From a virus, in the IMG/VR virus record IMGVR_UViG_3300018080_004981, positions 1 through 44,064 of that record: a stretch of DNA of 44,064 bases; one strand, given 5' to 3'. Each line of letters starts with the position of its first letter. The stretch's first letter is position 1. Below are positions 8,327 to 16,010 of this stretch, in pieces. The notes below the pieces were generated by a model. That model saw only the letters and a program-made list of their open reading frames with translations, ran no database searches and was not told the origin of the DNA. Position numbers and translations under genes: made by a program.

Positions 8327-9018
8327 CAGCCGTCACCCTTACCTTTACGGAGGTTCTCCACATCGACGCGTCGGACGTATGCGGCGCGATCTACGAGAAT
8401 CTTCTCGATTTTCCCCTTCTTGACAAGGTTGAACATCGCCACATGAGTCAAACCTTGCATCCGGGCCGCTTCCGCAACAGTCACCAACTCGTTTCCGTCG
8501 TCGTCACGGAGCTTCTTAGGGGTTGATGGGGCAGCTTGAGCCTCTTCGGGTTCTTCGGTCTCTATCTCCAGGTCCATCTGCGCCTTGTCCTTGGGGGCTT
8601 CTTCGGACTCAACAACCTCAAGCTGACCCTCGCGAAGGACGTGACGCTCCATAACCAGATCGTACAACTCCTGGAAGCTCAGCTCTCGCAGGTTATGCTT
8701 AACGCATGACAAGAACTTCTTCCGCTTAGAAAAACCTATACCCAACCTCACGCCGTAAACGGCCAAACAGAAGTGGTGCACGTCACAGGTAATGTCGCAA
8801 GGACGACCTATGATGTTACCACACTTAGGACACTTCTGACCGCCGTCCATGGGGGCCAAGATGTTACAGATGTGACTCTCTAGCTGAGGATCAGAGAAGC
8901 ACTCCCGTCCGATGACTTCCTCCCCGAGCCTAGAGGAGTAGTGCCGGTTCATCTCCTTCAGCACATCCTCGTCGAGGAGTACTTTCGGTGCTACCTTGGG
9001 CTTCTCGTTGCTCGACAC
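8326..9018 (-). CDS. Zinc-binding protein with C-terminal helix-turn-helix
   Basis: 230 residues. A Cys/His cluster at C63-x2-C66, C74, C78 and H81/H82/C84 suggests one zinc site. An acidic linker (about 132-165) leads to a C-terminal HTH of the MerR/excisionase type (about 178-225): VTVAEAARMQ, then a recognition helix and a basic wing ending in RRVDVENLRK. The C-terminus should bind DNA; the zinc domain may bind DNA or a partner. It sits 9 bp downstream of the clamp gene. It could be a regulator or a specificity factor of the replisome. No closer assignment is possible from the sequence. Confidence 0.6.
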   Translation of the reverse strand: MSSNEKPKVAPKVLLDEDVLKEMNRHYSSRLGEEVIGRECFSDPQLESHICNILAPMDGGQKCPKCGNIIGRPCDITCDVHHFCLAVYGVRLGIGFSKRKKFLSCVKHNLRELSFQELYDLVMERHVLREGQLEVVESEEAPKDKAQMDLEIETEEPEEAQAAPSTPKKLRDDDGNELVTVAEAARMQGLTHVAMFNLVKKGKIEKILVDRAAYVRRVDVENLRKGKGDG

Positions 9019-9027
9019 GACTACCTC

Positions 9028-10176
9028 CTAGACGGGCGCCTTGATGAGAAGAGTAACGTCGGCTCCAGTCTCATCGGTGATGACCAGAGACGTCTCGTCC
9101 TTGTCATAGAAAACCAAATGCTCCTGATGGAGCTTCATCGAGTTGATCGCTCGGTTCTTGTGAACCCTGAAGGGGATCATGTCGGTCGCTCCCCCCACAA
9201 GGCACTCTACCAACTCCTGAACCTCGCACCCGTTGTGCGTCTTGGCGCTCACGCTCCACACCGGGTTTCCGCTCGACCCTATACCGGACACCGAGAACAC
9301 TACCAGCGACTCCTCGGTACCCACCACAGTCGACACCAGGTCCAGCACTTCCAAGAACCTCTTTTTGTTGAAAACGTACTTCCTGCCGGCAGGATCGATC
9401 TGCATTACCCCCGATTGAAGACCCAACGCGTCGGCGTAACATATTGGCAGATCGTCATAGAGCTTCGGGGTGAGTACGATCACGGAACTGCGTAACTGGT
9501 AGCCGAACATGTTCGAAGAGAAGAAAAAGTTCTGCACCTCGTCCTTGAACACTTGAAGTGCCTTCGACTGGGAGAACGGCAACACGTGCCGGGCACCCGA
9601 CCACGGCGCATCGTCCCAGAGAGACAGAGTAGGGTGTGCGCACAACCGAACAGCGGTTTCGCTGAACTTGACGACACGGCACAGACCTTCAACGGTGTTG
9701 TCAATCAGTATGCCCGAAAACCTGGGCGTCTCACCGATAGATCCCCCGCAAGTCACAATAGACTGAGCGAGCCACAGAATCGACTCAGTGTCCTCCTGAC
9801 GGAGACACGACAGCTCCGGTAGAGCCGGCTGCTTGACGTACGACGCGGCAGGGAACTTGACGGAGATGTTGTCCTCGACGACCAAGAGGAAGTTTTTACG
9901 AGGCGTGAACTTGATCTTACTCCCCTCGTAGAGCCTCTTGAAAAGAGCAACGAACTTGGGCGACTCGACCCCCATGTTGAAGGTCTTGCCACCTTCCACA
10001 GGGTGAGAGGCGAACACCACGGCTTCGGAGTCCTGGGAGAACAGGTAGAAGTTGGTACCATCGTACGAGATGTACACATAGTCGTTCTTGGGACTACACT
10101 TCTCGATAGCCCGACAAAAATCAAAACCGAACTTGTAGTCGACAACGAAGCTGGAGCCGTCAACACTTACTAGCAT
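9028..10176 (-). CDS. Sliding-clamp-like protein (DNA polymerase III beta-like)
   Basis: 382 residues, about the length of bacterial beta (366-380). The ATG overlaps the upstream sigma-like gene by 7 bp. The sequence alternates short strands and helices in the way of three clamp folds. The first (about 1-125) has a YISYDGTNFYLFS hairpin and an alternating strand near KFTPRKNFLLVVEDN. A later one ends with YDKDETSLVITDETG and LLIKA strands. A helix with FNKKRFLEVLDLVS (about 280) resembles the beta helix that lines DNA. Its neighbours (clamp loader, polymerase, primase) support the call. It would encircle DNA and tether the polymerase. The sequence is divergent, so a structural prediction would be the test. 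Confidence 0.65.
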   Translation of the reverse strand: MLVSVDGSSFVVDYKFGFDFCRAIEKCSPKNDYVYISYDGTNFYLFSQDSEAVVFASHPVEGGKTFNMGVESPKFVALFKRLYEGSKIKFTPRKNFLLVVEDNISVKFPAASYVKQPALPELSCLRQEDTESILWLAQSIVTCGGSIGETPRFSGILIDNTVEGLCRVVKFSETAVRLCAHPTLSLWDDAPWSGARHVLPFSQSKALQVFKDEVQNFFFSSNMFGYQLRSSVIVLTPKLYDDLPICYADALGLQSGVMQIDPAGRKYVFNKKRFLEVLDLVSTVVGTEESLVVFSVSGIGSSGNPVWSVSAKTHNGCEVQELVECLVGGATDMIPFRVHKNRAINSMKLHQEHLVFYDKDETSLVITDETGADVTLLIKAPV

Positions 10177-11018
10177 ACCTGGTCTGCCTTGATGTAGATG
10201 GGCTCACAGCCCTTCTTCTCCGGATACAACTTGTGCACGACACTCACTGTCCTAGAGATCTCCCGACGAGCCACCTCGATCCTGCGGTAGGACATCCCTA
10301 AACGACGGGAAAGGGCCACGTCGGTCGCCCCAGGATCATCACAGAGGCTCTCCAGCACACCCTGCGCGGTCAAGGAGATGCGCTCAGAGATATTGCGGAC
10401 CAAACGGGCTGCCTCGATCCTCACCTCCGGCTCAGGGCCACCGTCAGTCAAGTGCTCCAGCACCTCGTCCCCCGTGGGGTGCTCGAAAGAACTCAGCCCA
10501 CCCTCAGCCCGAGAGTCCCCGGCGTACTCCGGAAAGTCGACGTCTACGTGATGCGCGAACCCACCCTCCCCGGCATCGTAGCCGCGTTTTTCCGTCCGAG
10601 TCGACTTGACCAGGTTGAATGCCTTCCCGAGAAGACGGTTATATAGCAACGACTCTATTTTTGCGGTCTTCACGACCTCTACAGAGGACTCGTCCACCCA
10701 GATTTCCTCTGGGACCTTTGTCGTTCGGGGAGTAGAGAGGAGGACCGCGCGTCCGTCTTTGCGCAGCATGTGGTACAGGCGACGATTCCTCCGAAAAAGA
10801 GGGGATCTGTACAGCTCCATGACGTCTGCAACAGAAAGAAGCAGTTCACCGAGAACCTCCTCCTCTGGCAGAAACGTCGACTTCGCCGTGTCCACCGTCA
10901 ACCTGAAGATCAGGCCACGCCACTTCTGGACCGCTAGAGCCAGACCAGGATGCTCGTCGTGTAGACGACGGATGACCTGATCGATGACTACCAAGGCAGA
11001 ACGCTGACGATTCTTCAC
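10170..11018 (-). CDS. Putative sigma-factor-like DNA-binding protein
   Basis: 282 residues from a GTG at 11018 that overlaps the primase stop as GTGA, with GGAGG just upstream. The N-terminal 140 residues are helical and basic, with segments that could correspond to sigma region 2 (about 25-75 and 115-140). A low-complexity linker with acidic and Gly residues follows (about 148-200). The C-terminal part (about 218-258) reads as a region-4-like HTH: DVALSRRLGMSYRRIEVARREI, with a typical turn at Gly-Met-Ser. Its role could be recognition of phage middle or late promoters. Another helical HTH protein is possible. Its position between primase and clamp is not diagnostic, although phage sigma factors often sit among replication genes. 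Confidence 0.45.
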   Translation of the reverse strand: MKNRQRSALVVIDQVIRRLHDEHPGLALAVQKWRGLIFRLTVDTAKSTFLPEEEVLGELLLSVADVMELYRSPLFRRNRRLYHMLRKDGRAVLLSTPRTTKVPEEIWVDESSVEVVKTAKIESLLYNRLLGKAFNLVKSTRTEKRGYDAGEGGFAHHVDVDFPEYAGDSRAEGGLSSFEHPTGDEVLEHLTDGGPEPEVRIEAARLVRNISERISLTAQGVLESLCDDPGATDVALSRRLGMSYRRIEVARREISRTVSVVHKLYPEKKGCEPIYIKADQVC

Positions 11019-11992
11019 AGTCCCTCCGTACGTGACCGCACCTGCGCCAACCTGGAAGCGGAGAGCGCCCCTGGGTCTTCGTCCTTCTCAAGATGAACCA
11101 AAGCAGGATCTAGCCCGAACGCACACAACTCGTCGTAGATCTTACGACCGTAGTCGACCACCTTGCCGTTCCTCTTCTGAACAACAGCATCCCCGTCCAT
11201 GCACACGACAAGCTTCACCCCGAGACGCACCGAAAGATCCCGCAACCGATTCAGCTGAGCTGCGCTGGCTTCCTTGGTGAACAACCCCACCGCTTCGCAA
11301 CCCAGCTTCGCCATGTTCCAGACATCGCTCGGACCTTCTACGACCCACAGCTCACCAGACGTACCGGAGACGAGCCAACCTCCGTAGAGAACGTTCTGGA
11401 TGGGGGAACCCGTTGGGGTTCTCCACCGCAGCTTGGCGTCAGGATTCAGATACCGGACCTGGAACGTGATGTACGCCCCGTTTAGATCGTAAACAGGAAC
11501 CACGATGGAGTCCCCAATGAAGATGCCCGCACTGTCTCCGCTACGTCCGTACAAGAGACCAAAACGACCAACTATCTCCGGACCAATCCCCCTCTCGGTC
11601 AGGTACGCCACAGACACGATGGGTTCTACCTGGGGGGCCTGCGGAAACTCACTGATCCAGTAGTTTCGCTTCTTCTCCGGATGGGCAGCAAGGAGGGCTT
11701 CGATGTCTGGGGTGACCTGGGTGACACGGAGGTCCCGGTACACCTGAGCCCAGCTCTCGATCCCCTCCATGAGCTTGTAGAAGTACGCGAACGACCCCCT
11801 GACGCCACAACGCGGAGAACCGCATACAAAAACGCCACGGTCTATATCTATGCTGAACGACGGAGAATTGTCGTCATGGAAAGGGCACTGGGTGTGTAGC
11901 TGGCCGCCAGAACTAGGCGTTTTATCAGGGAACTTCGAAAGTATATACCCACGAACGTCCAAAAAACACCTACCAGACACGTAGAGACTCAC
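11015..11992 (-). CDS. dnaG: DnaG-like DNA primase
   Basis: 325 residues as drawn from the GTG at 11992. Zinc-binding CHC2 domain: C36, H39, C57, C62 with the CPFHDDNSPSF signature. The Toprim domain has the glutamate in VVEGPSD (E219) and MDGD (266-268), both metal-binding. No DnaB-interacting C-terminal domain is evident; it is about half the length of bacterial DnaG, as is common for phages. It makes RNA primers for the helicase encoded just upstream. The GTG lacks an obvious ribosome binding site. A TTG at 11962, preceded by GGTAGG, is an alternative start that keeps the whole CHC2 domain. A promoter-like sequence lies in the gap upstream. Confidence 0.92.
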   Translation of the reverse strand: MSLYVSGRCFLDVRGYILSKFPDKTPSSGGQLHTQCPFHDDNSPSFSIDIDRGVFVCGSPRCGVRGSFAYFYKLMEGIESWAQVYRDLRVTQVTPDIEALLAAHPEKKRNYWISEFPQAPQVEPIVSVAYLTERGIGPEIVGRFGLLYGRSGDSAGIFIGDSIVVPVYDLNGAYITFQVRYLNPDAKLRWRTPTGSPIQNVLYGGWLVSGTSGELWVVEGPSDVWNMAKLGCEAVGLFTKEASAAQLNRLRDLSVRLGVKLVVCMDGDAVVQKRNGKVVDYGRKIYDELCAFGLDPALVHLEKDEDPGALSASRLAQVRSRTEGL

Positions 11993-12003
11993 ATAGCGTG
12001 AGC

Positions 12004-12037
12004 ACTATACCTAGCACATACAAAAAGGGGCTGTCAA
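12004..12037 (-). promoter_or_regulatory. Candidate promoter upstream of the primase
   Basis: In the 74-bp gap before the primase the minus strand has a perfect TTGACA (12037-12032). Downstream come TAGGTA at 18-bp spacing and TATAGT (12009-12004) at 22 bp. Neither is ideal: the well-spaced hexamer matches the -10 consensus weakly and the good hexamer is too far. A gap this size is rare in the window, and TTGACAG recurs in two other gaps, which supports a real element. Transcription would start near 12000 and read the primase-to-SSB block. Confidence 0.4.
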
Positions 12038-12049
12038 GAAAAATCCACT

Positions 12050-12075
12050 GAACAAAAGAACGGTACCTAAGTACC
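12050..12075 (-). terminator. Weak terminator-like hairpin at the helicase stop
   Basis: On the minus strand GGTAC-TTAG-GTACC forms a 5-bp stem with a 4-base loop that contains the TAG stop of the helicase gene. It is followed by GTTCTTTTG. The stem is short and the T-run is interrupted, so it would at best attenuate read-through before the promoter-like element downstream. Confidence 0.25.
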
Positions 12076-13413
12076 CGTTATGTATGGATTTATCTTAACT
12101 GCATGAGCCCAGAGACGGTGAAGTTCCCTAGAAATCGTCATCCGGGGCAAATCCGCGTCCAAAACAACCTCCGGTATAGTGATAGACCCTCCCCGGACGA
12201 ACTGAGGACTGAGAACGATGATCCCCTCCGCCTTCTCCTCATCGGTCTGATCGATGGCAATACTCAGATCGAGAGCCCTGGAGATGTCCGTGCTGAGACC
12301 ACGATGCTTCAAGCCGATACGCTCGACCGTTGCGCCTTCCATGTTCGCCTGAGAGGCCACGAAAAGCGGAACCGAGAACTTCTCGGCATGCCGCTTGAGG
12401 TCCCACACGATCTGCTTTTGGTCACGGCGCTCTTCACGGAAAGAACGGCTAGGCGCAATAATGTTCAGGTAGTCCCACACTTCGACATCCGGAATCCAAC
12501 CTTCTTTCACGCGGAAGTGTTCCAGCTCTGACTCGATGTCCGGGACGGTCGTCTCCTCCGGAGTTGCCTTGATGACCTTCAGCCGATTACCCCACGTGCT
12601 CATCCACCGGAAGGTGGCATCCATGGCGTCCTTCTCTGCCTGTGTCAGCAGGAGGCCGGAGACGCGTTCGTAGTTCAGCTCACTGAACATAGCGTCATAG
12701 CGGTCCATGGTCATCTCCTGGGAGTTCTCGTACGTCACATGCAGGACGTTGAAACCCTGCAAGAGCGTCGAGTACCCCATCGCGTTCAAGAAGATGGACT
12801 TGTACCGCTTGAAGGGGGCGAGAAAATCGACAAGCATCGGAGCGCGGATGGTGAACTGCGCGTCCAGACCTTGAATACCGGTAAGCACCCGTGGACTTGT
12901 CGCCGGGTTGTCACGGAGGACACGACGACGCTCGACACGCTCCTCGTAGGTCGACGCGTAGTCGACAATTTCCAACTGAGAACCCTCCACGACACGGCGA
13001 CCTTCGAGGACAGCCTCGTGCAGCTCGTCGAAGAGAAAATCAATGCGAGAAGTCCGAGCGAACCCCTCATAGGCCGACCGCGTCTTAGTGTTGGCGACAC
13101 AGTACGCCACGTAGGCCCGGAATCGATCCGAAGCATCCTGCTCGAACGTAAGTTGCTTCGCGTACAGATTCCAGATCTGGAGACGGTGCTTCTCCCGAAC
13201 GTCTTCGTCCTCAAGGGACAAAAACTCCTGCTCCATGAAGTCCCACACCGGAGGACTCCAGTCGCGCTCACGAAGGAGCTTCACCATCCACTGGTAGGAC
13301 TCGACCTGGAAGTGCTCGGGCTGCGTAGAGTGAAGGACGTCCGGATCGATAACGCCTGACCGCTGAACAACGGCGGCCAGGAACTCCTCCTCTACGCGAA
13401 CATCGATTTTCAT
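12067..13413 (-). CDS. dnaB: DnaB-like replicative helicase with altered Walker A
   Basis: 448 residues from the ATG at 13413, which overlaps the loader gene as ATGA. A GTG three codons earlier is possible. The N-terminal domain (about 1-110) is helical as in DnaB. The RecA-like C-terminal domain follows a LTGIQGLDAQF segment (about 176-187), the usual DnaB entry motif. Walker B is VEVWDYLNII (D about 314), and the SQ motif is ASQANMEG (Q about 355). The P-loop region reads APFKRYKS (199-206) where GxxxxGKS/T is expected. Lys205-Ser206 are kept, but both glycines are replaced (Ala, Tyr). It is flanked by its loader and the primase, as expected for the fork helicase. ATPase activity is likely but should not be assumed. 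Confidence 0.82.
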   Translation of the reverse strand: MKIDVRVEEEFLAAVVQRSGVIDPDVLHSTQPEHFQVESYQWMVKLLRERDWSPPVWDFMEQEFLSLEDEDVREKHRLQIWNLYAKQLTFEQDASDRFRAYVAYCVANTKTRSAYEGFARTSRIDFLFDELHEAVLEGRRVVEGSQLEIVDYASTYEERVERRRVLRDNPATSPRVLTGIQGLDAQFTIRAPMLVDFLAPFKRYKSIFLNAMGYSTLLQGFNVLHVTYENSQEMTMDRYDAMFSELNYERVSGLLLTQAEKDAMDATFRWMSTWGNRLKVIKATPEETTVPDIESELEHFRVKEGWIPDVEVWDYLNIIAPSRSFREERRDQKQIVWDLKRHAEKFSVPLFVASQANMEGATVERIGLKHRGLSTDISRALDLSIAIDQTDEEKAEGIIVLSPQFVRGGSITIPEVVLDADLPRMTISRELHRLWAHAVKINPYITGT

Positions 13414-14153
13414 ACCGGCCACTCACTCATGCCATCAGCGGTTCTGAAGTCCTCGCCGCCCCCGACCTCTACCTGCCGAAAAACACGACCCCCAATGACG
13501 CCGTCAGGACGAATCTCCAGCACCGAGTCCAGAACACCACCGTAGAACCCCGAAAGACTCGACGGGGCATAGTTGGAAGTGATGATGGTGGGGAGCCGAT
13601 GATCGAGCCGGTGGTGCATGATACGGTGCAGCATCGTAATGTTGGACTCTTTTTTCCAGTCTGCACTACGGGACTCCGTCCCGAGGTCATCGATAACGAG
13701 GACAGACGCGCGCCACGTCTCTTCGTCCCAACCCCTGCGCTCTTTCTCGCACATGGCGTGAATGTTCTCGAAAGCATAGGTACGGCGGGGATCGTAGTTC
13801 TCAGTCTTCGACAACGTCCACAAGAGCACGTACAGCAGGTAGTGCGCCAAGGTGGTCTTCCCGCGACCGTTCTCTTTCGAGAAGATGTACAGACACAGCC
13901 CCTTCGACATCACCTCGAAAGGGTTGTAGAGAAAGTACTGAACCGCTTCCGCACCGTTCTCTATCATCGGGAGTTGGTACTGAGGTGAGCTAACCAGGTC
14001 CAGGGTGTGCTCGTGGAAACCACCCCCTACGAGACGGTTGAACGCCCGAAACTTGATCGCACACGCACACAGCTCGTCACCGAGGTAACCCGTACCTCGG
14101 CACGCAGGACAATCGCGCTGGATCTTGATTCGCAGCGGTGACCAGTCGCTCAT
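13410..14153 (-). CDS. dnaC: DnaC-like helicase loader ATPase
   Basis: 247 residues; the ATG overlaps the Nudix gene stop as ATGA. An N-terminal zinc module C15-x2-C18...C29-x-C31 precedes an AAA+ core: Walker A KENGRGKT (93-100), Walker B VLVIDDLGTE (about 151-160) and sensor 1 ITSN (191-194). This is the DnaC/IstB-type layout. It should bind the helicase and load it onto ssDNA; the direct coupling to the helicase gene supports this. The zinc module may contact ssDNA or SSB. Confidence 0.88.
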   Translation of the reverse strand: MSDWSPLRIKIQRDCPACRGTGYLGDELCACAIKFRAFNRLVGGGFHEHTLDLVSSPQYQLPMIENGAEAVQYFLYNPFEVMSKGLCLYIFSKENGRGKTTLAHYLLYVLLWTLSKTENYDPRRTYAFENIHAMCEKERRGWDEETWRASVLVIDDLGTESRSADWKKESNITMLHRIMHHRLDHRLPTIITSNYAPSSLSGFYGGVLDSVLEIRPDGVIGGRVFRQVEVGGGEDFRTADGMSEWPV

Positions 14154-14854
14154 TCCTCGGACAACTCCTTCAGCGTCTTAGAAGACTCCGAGTGGGAGAC
14201 TCCATGAGCTTCCTGCCACGCCACAAGCGCGTTCACAACGATCTGAGACCACCCCTCCAGAACCCGCAAGCGGTGAAGTTCCTTCAACGGAAGCCACCGA
14301 AGGTTCTTCCCCTCAGACAGCATCTGTAGGCGCTGAGAGTCCCCCAGATCGACCTGTGCCTCCAATATGAGCCCAAGATGGACCCTCCCCACCTCGTCGC
14401 TCTCGTCATACAGGATACCCCTCACTCGCAGCTTATCGTGCAGAACAGAGCTGGCCGGAAAATGCTTACCGCCGTCCACGTACACCAACTCCTCGTCGAT
14501 CTCCCGGAGTGCCGCGTGGTACACCATCCGCTTCCAAAAAGTCTGCGCGTCGTCCTTGTTGATGTGGCCCCCGATACCGATGGAGTGCTTGGCGTCCAGA
14601 CGGGATTCTCGGCCACCGGACCGTTGGTAGGTCAGGAACATTCCGTCGCAGGAAATGACGTTGTACGGGATGACCTGCTTGTACTGCGGACTCTTCTCTG
14701 CCTCGTCCCGGTCCACGAAGAACGCCCCCGACAGGAGACCCCAAAAAGCCTCGACAGCCTCATCCCCGAACACCAACGGGCTATCCGCGAGTCCCGGCAC
14801 CAGATTCAGTTCACTCTCCTTGATCACCCACACCCACTCTCGCTCGTTGGTCAT
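14150..14854 (-). CDS. Nudix hydrolase family protein
   Basis: 234 residues from the ATG at 14854, which overlaps the upstream stop as ATGA and has GGAGG 8 bases upstream. An ATG five codons earlier lacks this. The Nudix box lies around residues 95-123: GIGGHIN..., then AALREIDEEL, with R117, E118, E121 and E122 as the metal-binding part. The segment between the glycines and REIDEE is about seven residues longer than the standard 23-residue box. Likely hydrolyses a nucleoside diphosphate linked to another moiety; substrate unknown. In phages Nudix enzymes can clean up modified nucleotides or decap mRNA. The location in the replisome operon suggests nucleotide metabolism. Confidence 0.75.
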   Translation of the reverse strand: MTNEREWVWVIKESELNLVPGLADSPLVFGDEAVEAFWGLLSGAFFVDRDEAEKSPQYKQVIPYNVISCDGMFLTYQRSGGRESRLDAKHSIGIGGHINKDDAQTFWKRMVYHAALREIDEELVYVDGGKHFPASSVLHDKLRVRGILYDESDEVGRVHLGLILEAQVDLGDSQRLQMLSEGKNLRWLPLKELHRLRVLEGWSQIVVNALVAWQEAHGVSHSESSKTLKELSEE

Positions 14855-16002
14855 CCTCTTTTCCTCCATCGAACATCACGGATCGCCCGATACGGTGACA
14901 CGTTGATCCCGACGTCGTTCCAGATGTCGGGATAAAGACCCCACTTGCTGTACTCCTCCCACGTTGGCGAACCTGACAACAGCCGAGCGTCGTCCCACGA
15001 GTGCTTGAACTCCACAAAGTTCTCCGGGAGGCACGAAATGCACAGATACTTGTTGTTGGCGTAGTGACGCTTGCCCCGACGCTGCGTGCCATCCGAATAG
15101 TAATAGTACCCGTCCGCACGGATAGAAACTATCTGAGATGCGTCCTCGGAGTCGTCCGAAGAGGGCCTCCACCCCTTGGGGATGCAAGAATCTGGAAAGT
15201 CGCACTCAGCTGACAACCCCAAAAACTCCCGAATCGGGCGCCACGGATCGTTCTGGGTCTTCTTCAGAACTCTCATATCGGGGTCAAGGGCGTTGACGTT
15301 CACTATCGCCATGATGCCTACGTGATCGTCGGGACTGATCTCGACGCACCTAGAGAACTTCTGCTGAAGCCACCACAAGTAGTCGACACCCTCCGCTTTG
15401 AGAGAACGGATACGGTCGGTGATTCTGTGGTAGAGCACCAGGTACTTCTTCGGAGCACGTTTCCCGGAAGAAAACGACTTCGGCTCCGGACCCACAAAAA
15501 CGCCTTTCCCGAAGTACGCCCGGCGTCGATGCTCGATCTGCAAGCGGATGAACTCCAGCATGAAGAACGCCACCTCGTCGACAGCCTCCCGAGAACCAGC
15601 GTGCTCCCGGAATTTCTCGAACCACGTCCAGTGGATACGCTGGTTGAGAAGCAGCGTCGGACGTTCCCACATCTCGTAGGGCGTCATCAAGCACGACAAG
15701 ACCAGGTAGGACTTCCAGTGAACGTCCATCTCGTCCATCCGATAGAGGAACATCCGAAAGTTGTCGCGCTTGATCTTCAGGTACTTGTAAGGGTCCTCCT
15801 CGTGCCATGGCTTCATCAGCCCCGAGTACCCCATGTAGGCCCACATCTGCCCCGAGAGTTCGATGATCTCCGGAAAAATGGGGTCTGGGTCTGGGCGTGT
15901 GGTCTTGTCAAAATAGATCGGAGACAGCCCTTGCTCGGACGCCTTCAAAATAGGGTGACCGTGGAGATCAGTACGCACCATCTGGTCCAGGAACTCGTTC
16001 AC
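14851..16002 (-). CDS. Protein of unknown function
   Basis: 383 residues from a GTG at 16002 with GAGGTG upstream; 8 bp after the SNF2-like helicase gene. The sequence is rich in Trp, Tyr and Arg. A helical middle (about 75-185) has many aromatic residues. A Tyr-rich run near residue 300 (GYYYYSDG) is followed by Arg/Lys. No catalytic or fold signature was recognised. The cluster position between helicase and Nudix genes suggests a DNA-metabolism role only by association. Confidence 0.75.
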   Translation of the reverse strand: MNEFLDQMVRTDLHGHPILKASEQGLSPIYFDKTTRPDPDPIFPEIIELSGQMWAYMGYSGLMKPWHEEDPYKYLKIKRDNFRMFLYRMDEMDVHWKSYLVLSCLMTPYEMWERPTLLLNQRIHWTWFEKFREHAGSREAVDEVAFFMLEFIRLQIEHRRRAYFGKGVFVGPEPKSFSSGKRAPKKYLVLYHRITDRIRSLKAEGVDYLWWLQQKFSRCVEISPDDHVGIMAIVNVNALDPDMRVLKKTQNDPWRPIREFLGLSAECDFPDSCIPKGWRPSSDDSEDASQIVSIRADGYYYYSDGTQRRGKRHYANNKYLCISCLPENFVEFKHSWDDARLLSGSPTWEEYSKWGLYPDIWNDVGINVSPYRAIRDVRWRKRG

Positions 16003-16010
16003 ACTTCACC

